Shown one piece after another: positions 38,507 to 49,250 of a DNA stretch of 56,745 nucleotides. The number at the start of each line of letters is the position of its first letter. The first letter of the stretch is position 1. This DNA is from Erythrobacter sp. CCH5-A1 (lineage in GTDB: Bacteria > Pseudomonadota > Alphaproteobacteria > Sphingomonadales > Sphingomonadaceae), in assembly GCF_001557115.1 (NCBI RefSeq), contig NZ_LSKQ01000140.1, positions 1-56,745 of the forward strand, in the 5' to 3' direction. The notes under the pieces are model-generated. The model had not been told where the DNA came from and did no database searches. It was given only the letters and a program-made list of their open reading frames with translations. Both the position numbers and the translations under genes were made by a program.

Positions 38507-39583
38507 ATGAAGAAACTCATCGCGATTGTAGCGCTCGCCCTCATGTCCCAGCCCGCCTTTGCCGAAGACGCAGCCCCTGCGCCCCCGCGCTGGTCGCTGG
38601 CGATCCACGGCGGGGCGGGGACGCTCGACCCCAAGGCGATGACGCCCGAGAAGCGCGCGGCCTACGAGGCGGATTTGCAGCGGGCGCTGGATGCGGGGGC
38701 GAAGATCCTTGCGGACGGCGGCGATGCGATGGACGCGGTCAAGGCCGCGATCGTGATCATGGAGGATTCGCCGCTGTTCAACGCCGGCAAGGGCGCGGTG
38801 TTCACGTGGGACGGGACCAACGAGCTCGACGCCTCGATCATGGACGGGCGGGATCGTTCTGCTGGGGCGGTTGCCGGGGTGAAGACGGTCAAGAACCCGA
38901 TCCTCCTCGCCGATACGGTGAGGACGCAGAGCGAGCACGTGTTCCTCGTCGGCAAGGGGGCGGAGGAGTTCGCGGTCTCGAAGGGATTTGCCGTGATGCC
39001 GCCCGAATATTTCGCCACCCCCGCCCGGCGCGAGGCGCTGGAGCGGATGAAGGCGCAGAAGCTCTCGGCCTTGGATGTCGACCACAAGTTCGGCACGGTG
39101 GGCGCGGTGGCGCTCGACCAGAAGGGCAACATGGCGGCGGGCACCTCGACCGGCGGGATGACCGGAAAGCGCTGGGGCCGCGTGGGCGATGCGCCGCTGA
39201 TCGGCGCGGGGACCTATGCGGACAACCGCGCCTGTGCGGTCTCGGCGACGGGGTGGGGGGAGTATTTCATCCGCGTCGGCGTGGCGCACGAGATTTGCGC
39301 GCGGCTGCGTTTCTTGGAGGCGGCGAACTGGCTGCTTCCCCCCGGCACCAAAGCGGGAAGAGCGGAGAAGGCGTGGCAATCCGAGGCAGTTGCTCGCGAC
39401 GTCATGGCCGACGTCGCCAAGCTCGGCGGCGATGGCGGGGTTATCGTGGTCACGCCTGCGGGTGACGCGATCTTCAGCTTCAATACCACCGGCATGTATC
39501 GCGGCCGCGCGACCAGCGCCGGCGTCAACGAAGTGGCGATCTTCGGCGGCGAGGAGAAGGCGTCGAATACGCCGGATCATTGA
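38507..39583 (+). CDS. Isoaspartyl peptidase / plant-type L-asparaginase
   Basis: A 358-aa N-terminal-nucleophile hydrolase with a signal peptide (MKKLIAIVALALMSQPAFAED). The self-processing Thr is T197 in HKFGTVGAVALD. The N-terminal signature LAIHGGAGTLD and the STGGMTGK and GDAPLIGAGTYAD motifs are present. Such enzymes cleave isoaspartyl dipeptides or asparagine after autocleavage into two subunits. The signal peptide indicates export to the periplasm. Confidence 0.94.
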   Translation: MKKLIAIVALALMSQPAFAEDAAPAPPRWSLAIHGGAGTLDPKAMTPEKRAAYEADLQRALDAGAKILADGGDAMDAVKAAIVIMEDSPLFNAGKGAVFTWDGTNELDASIMDGRDRSAGAVAGVKTVKNPILLADTVRTQSEHVFLVGKGAEEFAVSKGFAVMPPEYFATPARREALERMKAQKLSALDVDHKFGTVGAVALDQKGNMAAGTSTGGMTGKRWGRVGDAPLIGAGTYADNRACAVSATGWGEYFIRVGVAHEICARLRFLEAANWLLPPGTKAGRAEKAWQSEAVARDVMADVAKLGGDGGVIVVTPAGDAIFSFNTTGMYRGRATSAGVNEVAIFGGEEKASNTPDH

Positions 39584-39639
39584 GGGATAACTCGGCGGGC
39601 CGCGCCACGATCCCGAAGGATCGTGGCGTGGCCGACCTC

Positions 39640-39903
39640 TCACTGCACTTCCCTTGTGCACTCCCACGGATCGGTAGCGCGGCACACTGGCGCGGGCGGG
39701 TAGAATTCCCCGGGTCCGCGTGGAGCTCCCGAAACCGTCCTCTCGCGCTCCCAGTCTTCGCACCACGCGATGATCTGCTCATCGGTCATGCCGCTGTCGC
39801 TGAGATCGAAGGGGCAAACGGGTGCCTGATTTGCACTTGCCGAGGGGGTGATCGCGAACGCGCCGAGCGGCGCCAGACCCAAAATCAAAATCTTGCGAAG
39901 CAT
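39640..39903 (-). CDS. Small secreted cysteine-containing protein
   Basis: An 87-aa protein with a clear signal peptide (MLRKILILGLAPLGAFAITPSASA-NQ) and four Cys in the mature part (VCPFDL, WCEDWE, VCRATD, WECTRE), enough for two disulfides. GAGGAG precedes ATG 39903. A strong promoter lies upstream at 39933-39961. No homologous family is recognised. It lies downstream of, and convergent with, the asparaginase-family gene, and is on the same strand as the beta-lactamase. Confidence 0.8.
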   Translation of the reverse strand: MLRKILILGLAPLGAFAITPSASANQAPVCPFDLSDSGMTDEQIIAWCEDWERERTVSGAPRGPGEFYPPAPVCRATDPWECTREVQ

Positions 39904-39932
39904 TTGATTCTCCTCTCTGTTGCTCCAAGGTC

Positions 39933-39961
39933 AGGTTATGGAGCGGACAGCGAGCAGTCAA
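39933..39961 (-). promoter_or_regulatory. Promoter of the small secreted protein gene
   Basis: On the minus strand, TTGACT (39956-39961) and TAACCT (39933-39938) are separated by exactly 17 bases. A start at about 39926 would leave a short leader to the GAGGAG site and ATG 39903. Confidence 0.7.
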
Positions 39962-40022
39962 CGCGGAGTCTCGGTTAACTAACTGAAATTACGCAAGAAT
40001 TGTAAATTTGAGCGTGGCTGGA

Positions 40023-40955
40023 TCAGTACAGCTTCCCCACCAGCGGCAGGCCGCGCTCGGGCTCGGCGAATTCCTTGATGATGCGGCCGACGCGGGCGAG
40101 CGTTTCCTGGCCTGAGGCGAGCATCTCGTCCTCGGTCTGGCGCGCGCGGAAATAACAGGCGAAGGTCAGCGGCGCGCCGGTGGGAGGTTCGGCAAAGCCG
40201 ATGTCGATGTAGTTGTATTCGGTGCCCCCGATCAGCCCGCTGGTGCCGGTCTTGTCGCCCGCGACCCAGCCCTCGGGCAGCCCGGCGCGCACCCGCTTGA
40301 GGCCGGTTTCGGTCTCGACCATCCAGCTCTTGAGCTCGGCGCGCTCCTTCTCGGGCAACACATCGCCATAGACGATCTTCGCCACCGTCCGGGCCATCGC
40401 GGCGGGCGTCGTCGTGTCGCGGAACTCGGCCTCGGGGACGACGTTCATCTCGGGCTCGAAGCGGTCGAGGCGGCTCACTTCGTCGCCGAGCGAGCGCCAG
40501 AAGGCGGTCAGCCCCGCCGGGCCGCCGAGGTTGCGCAGCAGGATATTGGCCGCCGGATTGTCCGAGGTGGTCTGCGTCGCCCGCGCCAGCTCGCGCAAGG
40601 TCGCGCCCGACGCCAGCCGTTCGCGCGTGAAAGGCGCGTGGCTCAGCATGTCCGCCTCGGTCCACGTCACATGGCGGTCGGCATCGATCGTGCCCGCCGC
40701 ATGGCGCTGGAGCAGCAGCGCGGCGAGGCTGAACTTGAAGGATGACGCGTGGCCGAAGCGGCGGTCCTGATTGATCCCGACGCTCGCCCCGGTGGCGGTG
40801 TTGAAGATCTCGACGCCCAGCGTCCCGTTCCCCGCCGCCTCGATGATCCGCAGCTCCGCGGCGAGCCGCCCGAGCGGCGACTGATCGGGCGGAATGCAGG
40901 CCGAGGCGCCCAGTGCCAGCGTGCCGCCGATGAAGAAACGCCGATCAACTTTCAT
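40023..40955 (-). CDS. Class A beta-lactamase
   Basis: A 310-aa serine beta-lactamase with every class A active-site element: S71-x-x-K74 (HASSFKFS), S131-D-N133 (TTSDNPAAN), E167/N171 (RFEPEMN, the position of Glu166) and K235-T-G (GDKTGTSG). The N-terminus has a Tat-like RRFF and a lipobox-like ASAC at residue 20, so it is exported and may be lipid-anchored. It hydrolyses beta-lactams in the periplasm. Its ATG overlaps the RDD-gene stop by four bases, which makes it the last gene of the MoxR operon. This is an unusual place for a resistance gene. Confidence 0.96.
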   Translation of the reverse strand: MKVDRRFFIGGTLALGASACIPPDQSPLGRLAAELRIIEAAGNGTLGVEIFNTATGASVGINQDRRFGHASSFKFSLAALLLQRHAAGTIDADRHVTWTEADMLSHAPFTRERLASGATLRELARATQTTSDNPAANILLRNLGGPAGLTAFWRSLGDEVSRLDRFEPEMNVVPEAEFRDTTTPAAMARTVAKIVYGDVLPEKERAELKSWMVETETGLKRVRAGLPEGWVAGDKTGTSGLIGGTEYNYIDIGFAEPPTGAPLTFACYFRARQTEDEMLASGQETLARVGRIIKEFAEPERGLPLVGKLY

Positions 40956-41893
40956 GCGAATTTATCCGCCTTGCGCTTGCCGAACCTGAGGTCGCCTTCC
41001 AGCTTCGCGCGCAGTTGCGCATAGAAGGCCTCGAGGAAAGCCCTTTCGTCGCCCGCGCCCGGGTCCCAGCCGATCTTGCGGCAGATCGTGGCGTGGACCG
41101 CCTGAAGCGCCTCGGGCGGGCTGTCGCGCAGCATCCGCTCGAGGGTCTGGAGCTCCTTCTCGCCATAGATCGAAAGCTCTGCCTCGCCGAAGGCATAGCG
41201 CACGCCGGTGACCTCGCTCGACCCGGCGACGGCGGCGGCGCCTTCGGTCGAGAGGATCTTGGCGAGCTTGGCGCGCGGCCGCTCGACCACCCAGGTGCCC
41301 GCGACGATGTCGCCCGCGCGCAGCGCGTCGCGATTGAAGAAGGGGAACAGCAGGAACAGCGCGAACCACCCGGTCACCACCCAGCCGAGCACCCCGATGG
41401 GCTCGCCCTGCTGGGCCAGCTGGGAGAGCTGGGTGAGGAAGATCAGCGGGTAGAAGATCTCGACATCGCGCAGCAGGTTGCGCGCGATCACCGCTTCGGG
41501 GGTGAGCCGCGCTGCGCCGCGCGCGGCGATGCGGATGCCGACGATGCGCTTGCCCAGCGTCGCCCCGCGCGGGCCCAGCTCCTGCACCAGGAAGTAGCCG
41601 TACCAGAAGCAGAACACGAACAGCACCGCGCAGATGCCGAGGAATTCGGCCACGCCGCTCGAGATCGCGGCCGGATCGAACCCGGTCGCATCGAAAACGC
41701 CCTGCGCGACGAAGTAGAGCGTGAGAATGGCGGCGACGAGGGTGAAGACCACGATCATCACGTCGATGATCAGCGCCCCCGCGCGCGAGGTGCGCGGGGC
41801 GATGGAGACGGGCAGCGCCAGCCCCTCGGGCGTGACGAGGGTGCGCGCGCGCTTGTCGTCGCGCGGAAGGGGGGCGATGCCGCGCGCGCTCAT
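40952..41893 (-). CDS. RDD-family membrane protein
   Basis: A 313-aa protein with an RDD-type membrane domain (about 45-205). After the N-terminal region IAPRTSRAGALIIDVMIVVFTLV come the characteristic GPRGATLGKRIVGIRI segment and two further hydrophobic helices. A soluble C-terminal half follows. The RDD family is often found in MoxR/DUF58 operons, but its molecular role is not settled. ATG 41893 is used; the longer upstream reading would run into the SpoIIM gene. Confidence 0.88.
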   Translation of the reverse strand: MSARGIAPLPRDDKRARTLVTPEGLALPVSIAPRTSRAGALIIDVMIVVFTLVAAILTLYFVAQGVFDATGFDPAAISSGVAEFLGICAVLFVFCFWYGYFLVQELGPRGATLGKRIVGIRIAARGAARLTPEAVIARNLLRDVEIFYPLIFLTQLSQLAQQGEPIGVLGWVVTGWFALFLLFPFFNRDALRAGDIVAGTWVVERPRAKLAKILSTEGAAAVAGSSEVTGVRYAFGEAELSIYGEKELQTLERMLRDSPPEALQAVHATICRKIGWDPGAGDERAFLEAFYAQLRAKLEGDLRFGKRKADKFA

Positions 41894-42963
41894 GTCGCGG
41901 CGCTTTCGCCCGGGCGCGGGGCGGGGCGGTAGAGGAAGAAGTAGCCGAGCCAGAACACCAGCATCGTCCCCCCGATGAGGTAGCGGGTGAAGGTGTCCTC
42001 GACCAGCTGGCGCGGATAGGCTTCGAGGATCGCGGCGACCACCATCATGATGACCACCCCCACCATCACCACCGCCGAGCGGCGCCCGGCGGCGGCGGCG
42101 GCCTCGAGCACCGGGAGCTTGCCGGGGAAGGCCATCGCCCGCCCGATATGCAGCCCTGCCGCGCCCGAGAGCATGATGCCGAACAGCTCGGTGGTGCCGT
42201 GGACCGAAATCCACGCGGCGAGCTCCACCACCAGCCCCTGCCCGTCATAAAGCCACAGCAGCACGCCCAGCAGCGCCATGTTGTGGACCAGCAGCAGGAG
42301 CGAGGGGATGCCGAAGGCGAACCCCAGCGCGAAGGCGAGGATGCACACGCCCGAATTGTTGCTGAACAACTGCGCGGCAAACCCGGCGAGCCCGGCGGCG
42401 CCTTCGTTGTGCCGGAGCGATTCGATCAGCTGCTCGCGGCTCGCGCCCGGCTGGCGGACGTCCATCATATTGGCCGGGAAGAGGCGGTAGAACCACGCCT
42501 CGTCCTGCGCGACCAGCAGCCAGCCGGCCACGGTGCCCGCGACCATCACGAACAGCGCGATCGAGATGTCGAGCCACAATTCGCGCACCGCGCGGCTCCA
42601 CCCGCCGAACAGGAAGCCGCGCATCCAGCGGACAAATCCCATGCGCGGGCCGTAGACCTGGAACCACGCGCGCTGCACCAGCGCCTCGAGATAGGCGAGG
42701 GTCGCGGCGTCGAGCGAGGTCTCGCGCGCCACGGAGAGCGAGGAGGCGGCGGTGCGGTAGAGCGCGGGGAGCGCAATCAGATCGTCGTCGGCAATCCGGC
42801 GCAATCCGCCCTTTTCCATGCGCACGAGGATCGCCTCCAGCCGCTTCCACTCGCCCTCGCGCTCCAGCCGGAAGCGGTCGGAGCGCAGCGCCGCGCTTTC
42901 GATATCGGGCGGTGCCTCCACCTGCCCACGGCCGAACCATGAGGAGAGGATCGGGGCCTTCAT
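41890..42963 (-). CDS. Stage II sporulation protein M-like membrane protein
   Basis: A 357-aa protein. A soluble N-terminal helical region (about 1-125) is followed by five to six hydrophobic segments including [23 protein letters not shown] and FNNNSGVC-like [19 protein letters not shown], as in the SpoIIM family. SpoIIM homologues outside sporulating bacteria commonly occur in MoxR/DUF58 operons, with an unclear role in envelope assembly. ATG 42963 overlaps the DUF58 gene stop by four bases. Confidence 0.88.
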   Translation of the reverse strand: MKAPILSSWFGRGQVEAPPDIESAALRSDRFRLEREGEWKRLEAILVRMEKGGLRRIADDDLIALPALYRTAASSLSVARETSLDAATLAYLEALVQRAWFQVYGPRMGFVRWMRGFLFGGWSRAVRELWLDISIALFVMVAGTVAGWLLVAQDEAWFYRLFPANMMDVRQPGASREQLIESLRHNEGAAGLAGFAAQLFSNNSGVCILAFALGFAFGIPSLLLLVHNMALLGVLLWLYDGQGLVVELAAWISVHGTTELFGIMLSGAAGLHIGRAMAFPGKLPVLEAAAAAGRRSAVVMVGVVIMMVVAAILEAYPRQLVEDTFTRYLIGGTMLVFWLGYFFLYRPAPRPGESAAT

Positions 42964-44336
42964 CCAATCGCCTCGCTGCTGCGGATCGCGAGATAGCGGT
43001 CGATCAGGCTGGGTCCGATGCTTTCCCACGGGGCTTCGAGCACGTCGATTCCGAGCCTGCGCAGCCGGGTCAGCACCAGCTTACGCTGCTGCGCGAGGCT
43101 GTCGGCGGTGACCGAGCGGGCGAGGGTGGCGATGTCGCCCGGGGGTGCGGCGATGAGGTCCTCGACCTCGGCATCGGTCATGGTGACGAACAGCACCAGA
43201 TGCTTGTTCACCAGCCGCCCGAGGCTTTCGACCATCAGTTCGGCCGCGGTCGGGTCGGTGAAGTCCGAGAACACCACCACCAGCGAACGGCGCTTGAGCT
43301 GCGCGGTGAGCGTGGCGAGGGCGAGGGTGAAGTTGGGCTCCACCGGTTCGTAATCGAGCCCCGCGGCGGCCGATTGCAGGCGATGGAAGGCGCGCGCATC
43401 GGCGATGAAGGGGGTCATCAGCTGCGGGCGCCGGGCAAAGCCGAACAGCGCGACCTTGTCCCCGCCCTTGAGCGCGACATAGCCGCAGGTGAGTGCCGCG
43501 CTGACGGCACGGTCGATGCGCGGCAACCCGTCGACCGGCTCGCACATCGCCTGCCCGCAATCGAAGGCGAAGACGATCTGGTTGTTGCGCTCGCTCTCGT
43601 TCTCGCGCGCGAAGAGGCGGGTGTGGCGCGCGCTCGCCTTCCAGTCGATGCGGCGGCGGTCCATGCCGGGCTCGTATTCGGAGAGCGCCTCGAACTGCGT
43701 GCCCTCGCCCCGGATGCGGCGGTTGATGAGGCCGATCTGGGCGTTGCGCAAGAAAGTCTGCAAGTCGGGCGAGCGCACCGGGGAGAGGTCGGGCCAGATG
43801 CGCACAGGCCTCTCCAGCGGATGGGCAATCTGCCGCGCGCCAAGCCCGAGCGGCCCCTCCCAGCGCATCCATGCGCGCTCGACCAGCGCGGTGCCGCGGC
43901 GGTTGGGGGTGAGGGTGGTCTCCCCGCGCCAGCCCTCGCCATGGGGTTCGGGCGTGAGGGTCAGCGTCACGCGGCCCTCATCGGCGAGGCGCGGATCGCA
44001 GGCGAGCGCGGCCTCGGCGCGTTTGGGCTGGCGGCCGGCAAAGCGCGCGGTGACGGCAAGGGCGCTCGGCTGGCCGACCTCGATGTCCTCGGCGGTGCGA
44101 ATCTCCCAGCCCTCGACCTTGCCGATCAGAAGCGCGTCGAGCGCGACAAGCAGCAGCAGCGCGCCCCCCAGCAAGGGTGCGGCGACCCATGCCCCCGGCG
44201 CGGTCGCGGCGATCACCACCGCGACGGGCGCGAGCGCGGCGGCGACCCAGGCCGCGCGCTCGGTCGGCGCGATCACCATCAGCGGCCGCAGCGGCAGCAG
44301 CAGGATGTTGAGGACAAGGCGGAGGACGCGCAGCAC
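42960..44336 (-). CDS. DUF58 domain protein
   Basis: A 458-aa protein. Two N-terminal membrane segments (about 15-75) are followed by a DUF58 domain with the characteristic [25 protein letters not shown], then a von Willebrand A-like region ([20 protein letters not shown]). DUF58 partners of MoxR are thought to be metal-dependent adhesion-type proteins that MoxR remodels. The gene starts at a GTG (44336), two bases after the MoxR stop, so translation is coupled. Confidence 0.9.
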   Translation of the reverse strand: MLRVLRLVLNILLLPLRPLMVIAPTERAAWVAAALAPVAVVIAATAPGAWVAAPLLGGALLLLVALDALLIGKVEGWEIRTAEDIEVGQPSALAVTARFAGRQPKRAEAALACDPRLADEGRVTLTLTPEPHGEGWRGETTLTPNRRGTALVERAWMRWEGPLGLGARQIAHPLERPVRIWPDLSPVRSPDLQTFLRNAQIGLINRRIRGEGTQFEALSEYEPGMDRRRIDWKASARHTRLFARENESERNNQIVFAFDCGQAMCEPVDGLPRIDRAVSAALTCGYVALKGGDKVALFGFARRPQLMTPFIADARAFHRLQSAAAGLDYEPVEPNFTLALATLTAQLKRRSLVVVFSDFTDPTAAELMVESLGRLVNKHLVLFVTMTDAEVEDLIAAPPGDIATLARSVTADSLAQQRKLVLTRLRRLGIDVLEAPWESIGPSLIDRYLAIRSSEAIG

Positions 44337-44338
44337 GT

Positions 44339-45297
<959 letters not shown>

Positions 45298-45301
<4 letters not shown>

Positions 45302-46698
45302 TTCTTCGGCGGTCCCTGTTGCAATTTGGTGGCGAGATCATCGAGGCCTTGCGCGGCGGCGAGAATGTCGGCGGGCTTTTGCGCCGCCTCCAGCCGGGCT
45401 GCACGGCGGGTGAAGGGTTCCTCTTCCGGCAGACGGCGGGCGAGGGCGGCGTCGATCGCTTGCGGGTCGGGGCGGGCGAGGCCCAGCCGCTCGGCCAGCC
45501 GCCGCGTGGCGAGCGCCGCATAGGGCGCGCCCAGCAGCCGGAAGCGCCGCGCGCGCACGATCAGGCCGGCTCCGTTCATGATCAGCTGGCGCTTGCCGAA
45601 AGCGATGTCAGGGCCACCGCGCGCCGCCGCCGGGCCGAAGCGCTGGAAGGCGCGCCAGCCGACGATGAGGAGCGCCACCAGCAGGCAAAGCGTTGCGGCA
45701 AGGAAGGGCGGACGGAAGGCGAGGGTCAGCAGGTTCTCCGAAGCGCCGAAGCCGTTCAGCGTCATGTCGAAGACGACGTGGTCGATATCCTCGGCCACCG
45801 CCAGATCGTCGACCAGCGCGATCGCGGCGGCGGCGCGCCTGGCGTCGGCAAGGCCGTAATTATTGGCAAGGTCGGGGTCGGCGACAAATATCACCGGATA
45901 GAGGCGGGGCGCGAAGGTGGTGTCGCCCTCCTCGACTTCGCTCTCGGCTTCCTCGCGCGCGCCGCGGTTCACCCCGAAGGCGAGCACCCGGCCCGCCGCA
46001 TCGGTGATCAGCGCTTCCTGCCCCCTCGCAAGTTCGGCGTGGAGCACGACGTCGCGCGGCAGCGAACCTGACAGCCCCATGCCGCTCCAACGGGCCGGAG
46101 CAGCGGGCTTGACCGGTTTGGCAGCCGGCGGCTTGACGGGCCCTGCCGCAGGCGCATCGGGCAGCACGGCCAGAGCGCCCGGCAAGGCCGACTTGGGATA
46201 GACCGCGTGGCCGAACCGGTAGGGCTCGGGCAGCTCGCCCGGCCATTCGCTCGGGGAGGCGCCCCTGATCGTCACCCAGCCGCGCTTGAACTTTGCCTGC
46301 ACCTTGGGCGGCAGGTTCGGGCCGGGCGGGGACGCAAACCACTTGGCCAGAATCACCAGCGTCGGACCGATGGTCCGGCGCTGCGCGAGGATCTTCCCGA
46401 TTTCCTCGGCATCGCCGTAGGGTCCGGGGGTGAGCACCAGCAGATCGCGGGTCTTGAGGTCCTGCGCATTGCGCGAGCGTTCGACGCTGTAGCCCTGCGC
46501 TTCCACCAGCCGGACGAGGCCCGCATAGCCGTTCAGGCCGTTGCTCGAGGCATGCGCCTGCCCGCGTCCGCGCTCGCCGCCGAAATCCGCGTCGGCGCTC
46601 ATCAGCCACAGCATCGCAAGGAACAGCGCAAACCCGCCCGCGACCAGCGCAAAGGCACCGAGGCGCGAGAAGGCGGCGGGGCGGGCTGCGGCGCTCAT
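45298..46698 (-). CDS. DUF4350 domain membrane protein
   Basis: A 466-aa protein with one N-terminal membrane helix (about 12-33, [19 protein letters not shown]), a large soluble domain with [24 protein letters not shown] and [12 protein letters not shown], and a second hydrophobic helix near 335-355. This is the DUF4350 layout of MoxR-operon proteins. The start at 46698 is chosen at the N-terminal ATG; it overlaps the DUF4129 gene by four bases. No enzyme motif is seen. Confidence 0.85.
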
Positions 46699-47405
46699 GC
46701 GGCGAGCGCCGTGCGGTCGAACTTCGCGAGCGCGAATTCGGCATAGGCGGCGCGCGCGGCGTCCCAGTCGGCGCGGGCCAGCGGGGTGAGTGCGAAGAGC
46801 GAGACCTCGACCCGCGTCGCGATCACTCGGAAGGCCTCGCGCGCCGCAGCGGGGAGCGCGGGGAGCGCGGCAAGCTCGCGCGCGGTGCTCGAAGGCTCGA
46901 CCCAGTCGGGCCGCGCGGCGCTGATCTGGGCGACGCTGCGCTGGAGCAGCAGGTGGGTCGCCTCGTCGAAGCGGCCTTCTGCCGCGAGCCGGTCGGCATC
47001 CTCGAGCAGCGCGAGGCTCGCAGCGGCATCGGGGCGCCAGGCGTCCTCGGGCGCAGCGGCCGCCTTGGCCTTGGCCTTGCGGCCGAAGCGCAGCAGCGAG
47101 GGGTCGATCAGACGGATCACGAGCACGATCACGAACAGCGCGACCAGCGCGACCGGCACCCAGCGGGCCCACCACCACGAGTCTGCAAGCATCTCGGCCA
47201 CCGGAGCGAGCACCTCGGCGAGCCACTTGAAGAACGCGTCGAGCAGCTCGGCCAGCCAGCCCGGCTTGGGCGGGGGCGTTTCGGGGATGGTGACGGGGGC
47301 GAACTGGATGCTCTCGTCGGCGCGCAGCTCTTCCCATCCGGCGGGAGGCGATCCGCCTGAATTGTCTTGCGATTCGGAAAGGCTTTGTGCGGCCGCTGCG
47401 GTCAT
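46695..47405 (-). CDS. DUF4129 domain membrane protein
   Basis: A 236-aa protein. It has an N-terminal soluble region, a membrane helix (WVPVALVALFVIVLVIRLI, about 85-105), and a C-terminal DUF4129-type helical domain. First gene of the overlapped operon that continues with DUF4350, MoxR, DUF58, SpoIIM, RDD and the beta-lactamase. pheA lies 62 bases upstream on the same strand and might be co-transcribed. ATG 47405 is used rather than the longer reading, which starts in the intergenic gap. Confidence 0.82.
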   Translation of the reverse strand: MTAAAAQSLSESQDNSGGSPPAGWEELRADESIQFAPVTIPETPPPKPGWLAELLDAFFKWLAEVLAPVAEMLADSWWWARWVPVALVALFVIVLVIRLIDPSLLRFGRKAKAKAAAAPEDAWRPDAAASLALLEDADRLAAEGRFDEATHLLLQRSVAQISAARPDWVEPSSTARELAALPALPAAAREAFRVIATRVEVSLFALTPLARADWDAARAAYAEFALAKFDRTALAA

Positions 47406-47467
47406 CCCGGATCGGGTGGTGGCACGCCCTTGGGCCACGCGCAACGGGAAACAGCGTTACCCGTTCG

Positions 47468-48373
47468 TCAACCTCTGGCGCGGCCCTGCCGGTAGCTGCC
47501 GAGCAGGCGCAATTCCTTGGAATGGAACGCGCATTCCTCCAGCGCGCGGTCCACCGCCGGATCGCCCGGCGCGCCGATGATGTCGGCGTAGAAGGTGGTC
47601 GCGGCAAAGCTCGTGCCCTGCTGGTAGCTTTCGAGCTTGGTCATGTTGACGCCGTTGGTCGCGAACCCGCCCAGCGCCTTGTAGAGCGCGGCGGGGATGT
47701 TCTTCACCTCGAAGATGAAGGTGGTCATCACCGGCGCGCCTGCGAGCGCCTCGGGCGCGAGCGCGTCTCTCGCGAGGATCACGAAGCGCGTCATGTTGTC
47801 GGCGCTGTCCTCGACATTGTTGTCGATGATGGTGAGCCCGTAGAGCTCGGCCGCGAGCGCGGGGGCGATGGCGGCGACGGAAGGATCGCCGCGCTCGGCC
47901 ACATAGGCCGCCGCGCCCGCGGTGTCGGCGTGGCTCAGGGGGACGATCCCCCGCTCGCGCAGATAGCGGCGCGACTGGCCCAAGGCCTGCGGGTGCGAAT
48001 AGGCCGCCTCGAAAAGGCGCCCTGGTTCATTGGGTCCGAGCGCCATCAGCGCATGGTGGATCGGCATGAAATATTCGCCGACGATGTGGAGCCCGCTTTC
48101 GGGCAGCAGGAAGTGGATATCGGCGACGCGCCCGTGCTGCGAATTCTCGATCGGGATGATCGCGGCGCCCGCGCGCGCGTCCTTCACGGCCTCGAGCGCG
48201 TCTTCAAAGCTGAAGCAGGGGAGCGGGGCGAGATCGGGGCGCGCCTCGGTTGCCGCGCGGTGCGAATTGGCCCCCGGCGAGCCCTGGAACGCGATCGCGC
48301 GCGCCGGATCGGCGGCCGCAGCGCGCTGCATCCGGTCGACGATTTCAAGCGCGGGGCCGGGGAAGGATCGCAT
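47468..48373 (-). CDS. pheA: Prephenate dehydratase
   Basis: A 301-aa monofunctional prephenate dehydratase that makes phenylpyruvate for phenylalanine synthesis. The catalytic TRF motif is T195-R196-F197 (DNMTRFVIL), with GSPGANSH near the N-terminus. An ACT regulatory domain follows from about 215, with TKLESYQQG in place of the more familiar ESRP. This replacement is common in alphaproteobacteria, as far as I recall. No chorismate mutase domain is fused. Confidence 0.95.
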   Translation of the reverse strand: MRSFPGPALEIVDRMQRAAAADPARAIAFQGSPGANSHRAATEARPDLAPLPCFSFEDALEAVKDARAGAAIIPIENSQHGRVADIHFLLPESGLHIVGEYFMPIHHALMALGPNEPGRLFEAAYSHPQALGQSRRYLRERGIVPLSHADTAGAAAYVAERGDPSVAAIAPALAAELYGLTIIDNNVEDSADNMTRFVILARDALAPEALAGAPVMTTFIFEVKNIPAALYKALGGFATNGVNMTKLESYQQGTSFAATTFYADIIGAPGDPAVDRALEECAFHSKELRLLGSYRQGRARG

Positions 48374-48427
48374 GGTGGCACGCGCCTATATGCCTCGGCG
48401 CGCGGGCACAAGCCCTGCGCCGGCCAA

Positions 48428-48444
48428 CTTGCAAAAGGTGCAAG
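48428..48444. promoter_or_regulatory. Short palindrome in the pheA / cytochrome c intergenic region
   Basis: CTTGCA-AAAGG-TGCAAG, a perfect 6-bp inverted repeat in the 129-base divergent gap between pheA and the cytochrome c gene. It is placed where a regulator could control either gene. Identity of the regulator is unknown. Confidence 0.4.
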
Positions 48445-48502
48445 AATATGTGCCACGATCGGTCTTGCGCGCGTCGCGGGGCGACACTATGGAGCGCGCG
48501 GG

Positions 48503-49180
48503 ATGACACAGGACAACTCTTCGCAAGACAAAGCCGCAGGCCAGAACGGTGGCGGCGATCTGTTCAACACTGCCGCCGGCTGGGTGCTGTTTGCGGCTGG
48601 CCTCGGCCTGGGTCTGTCGATCCTGTCGGGCAAGTATTTCCACGGCACGAAGCCAGAGCGCCCGGAAAAGCTCGGCTACGTGATCGAGGGCGTGGTCGAG
48701 GAAGGCGGCGGCGGCGCGGCCGAAATGTCCATGGCCGAAGCGCTCAACATCAAGCCGGCGGCCGAACTGATCGCGGCGGGCGAAAAGGCCTTCGCCAAGT
48801 GCCAGAGCTGCCACACCGTCAACGCGGGCGGCGCCAACGGGATCGGCCCCAACCTCCACGGTGTGATGGGCAAGCCGCTGGGCGCCCATGCCGGTTTCGC
48901 CTACAGCGCCGAGCTGAAGGGCAAGGGCGGCAACTGGGATTGGGACACGATGAACGAGTGGCTCAAGAACCCCAAGGCCTATGTGCCGGGCACCAAGATG
49001 AGCTTCGCCGGCCTCCCCAAGATCGAGGATCGCGCCGCAATCGCGATGTATCTGAACGCGCAAGGGTCGAACCTGCCGGTGCCGACCTTCGTCGCCGATG
49101 CTGCGGCGGGCACGCCCGCGGGCGAGGAAACCCCGGCTGCGGACGAAACCCCGGCGGCGGCGGAAACTCCGGCCGAATAA
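48503..49180 (+). CDS. Membrane-anchored cytochrome c
   Basis: A 225-aa protein starting at ATG 48503. An uncleaved-looking hydrophobic helix at about 25-43 (AAGWVLFAAGLGLGLSIL) anchors a class I c-type cytochrome domain. The heme site is C100-QS-C103-H104, and the distal ligand Met166 is in PGTKMSFAG. The C-terminal tail is Ala/Glu/Thr/Pro-rich. The layout resembles CycM-type cytochromes that carry electrons from the bc1 complex to a terminal oxidase. That role is inferred; no oxidase genes are in the window. Confidence 0.94.
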   Translation: MTQDNSSQDKAAGQNGGGDLFNTAAGWVLFAAGLGLGLSILSGKYFHGTKPERPEKLGYVIEGVVEEGGGGAAEMSMAEALNIKPAAELIAAGEKAFAKCQSCHTVNAGGANGIGPNLHGVMGKPLGAHAGFAYSAELKGKGGNWDWDTMNEWLKNPKAYVPGTKMSFAGLPKIEDRAAIAMYLNAQGSNLPVPTFVADAAAGTPAGEETPAADETPAAAETPAE

Positions 49181-49202
49181 GCGGCTCTGCTATGCGGACA
49201 CG

Positions 49203-49234
49203 AAAAAGGGCGGCTCACGGGCCGCCCTTTTTCG
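49203..49234. terminator. Bidirectional rho-independent terminator
   Basis: AAAAAGGGCGGC-TCACGG-GCCGCCCTTTTT lies between the convergent cytochrome c and rlmE genes, with an A-run on one side and a T-run on the other. Confidence 0.93.
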
Positions 49235-49250
49235 TTTCCAGCCCTTGAAC

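Noticed and set aside
47387..49180. 597-codon reading across pheA and the cytochrome c gene
   Set aside because: Its first half is antisense to pheA; the cytochrome begins at ATG 48503.
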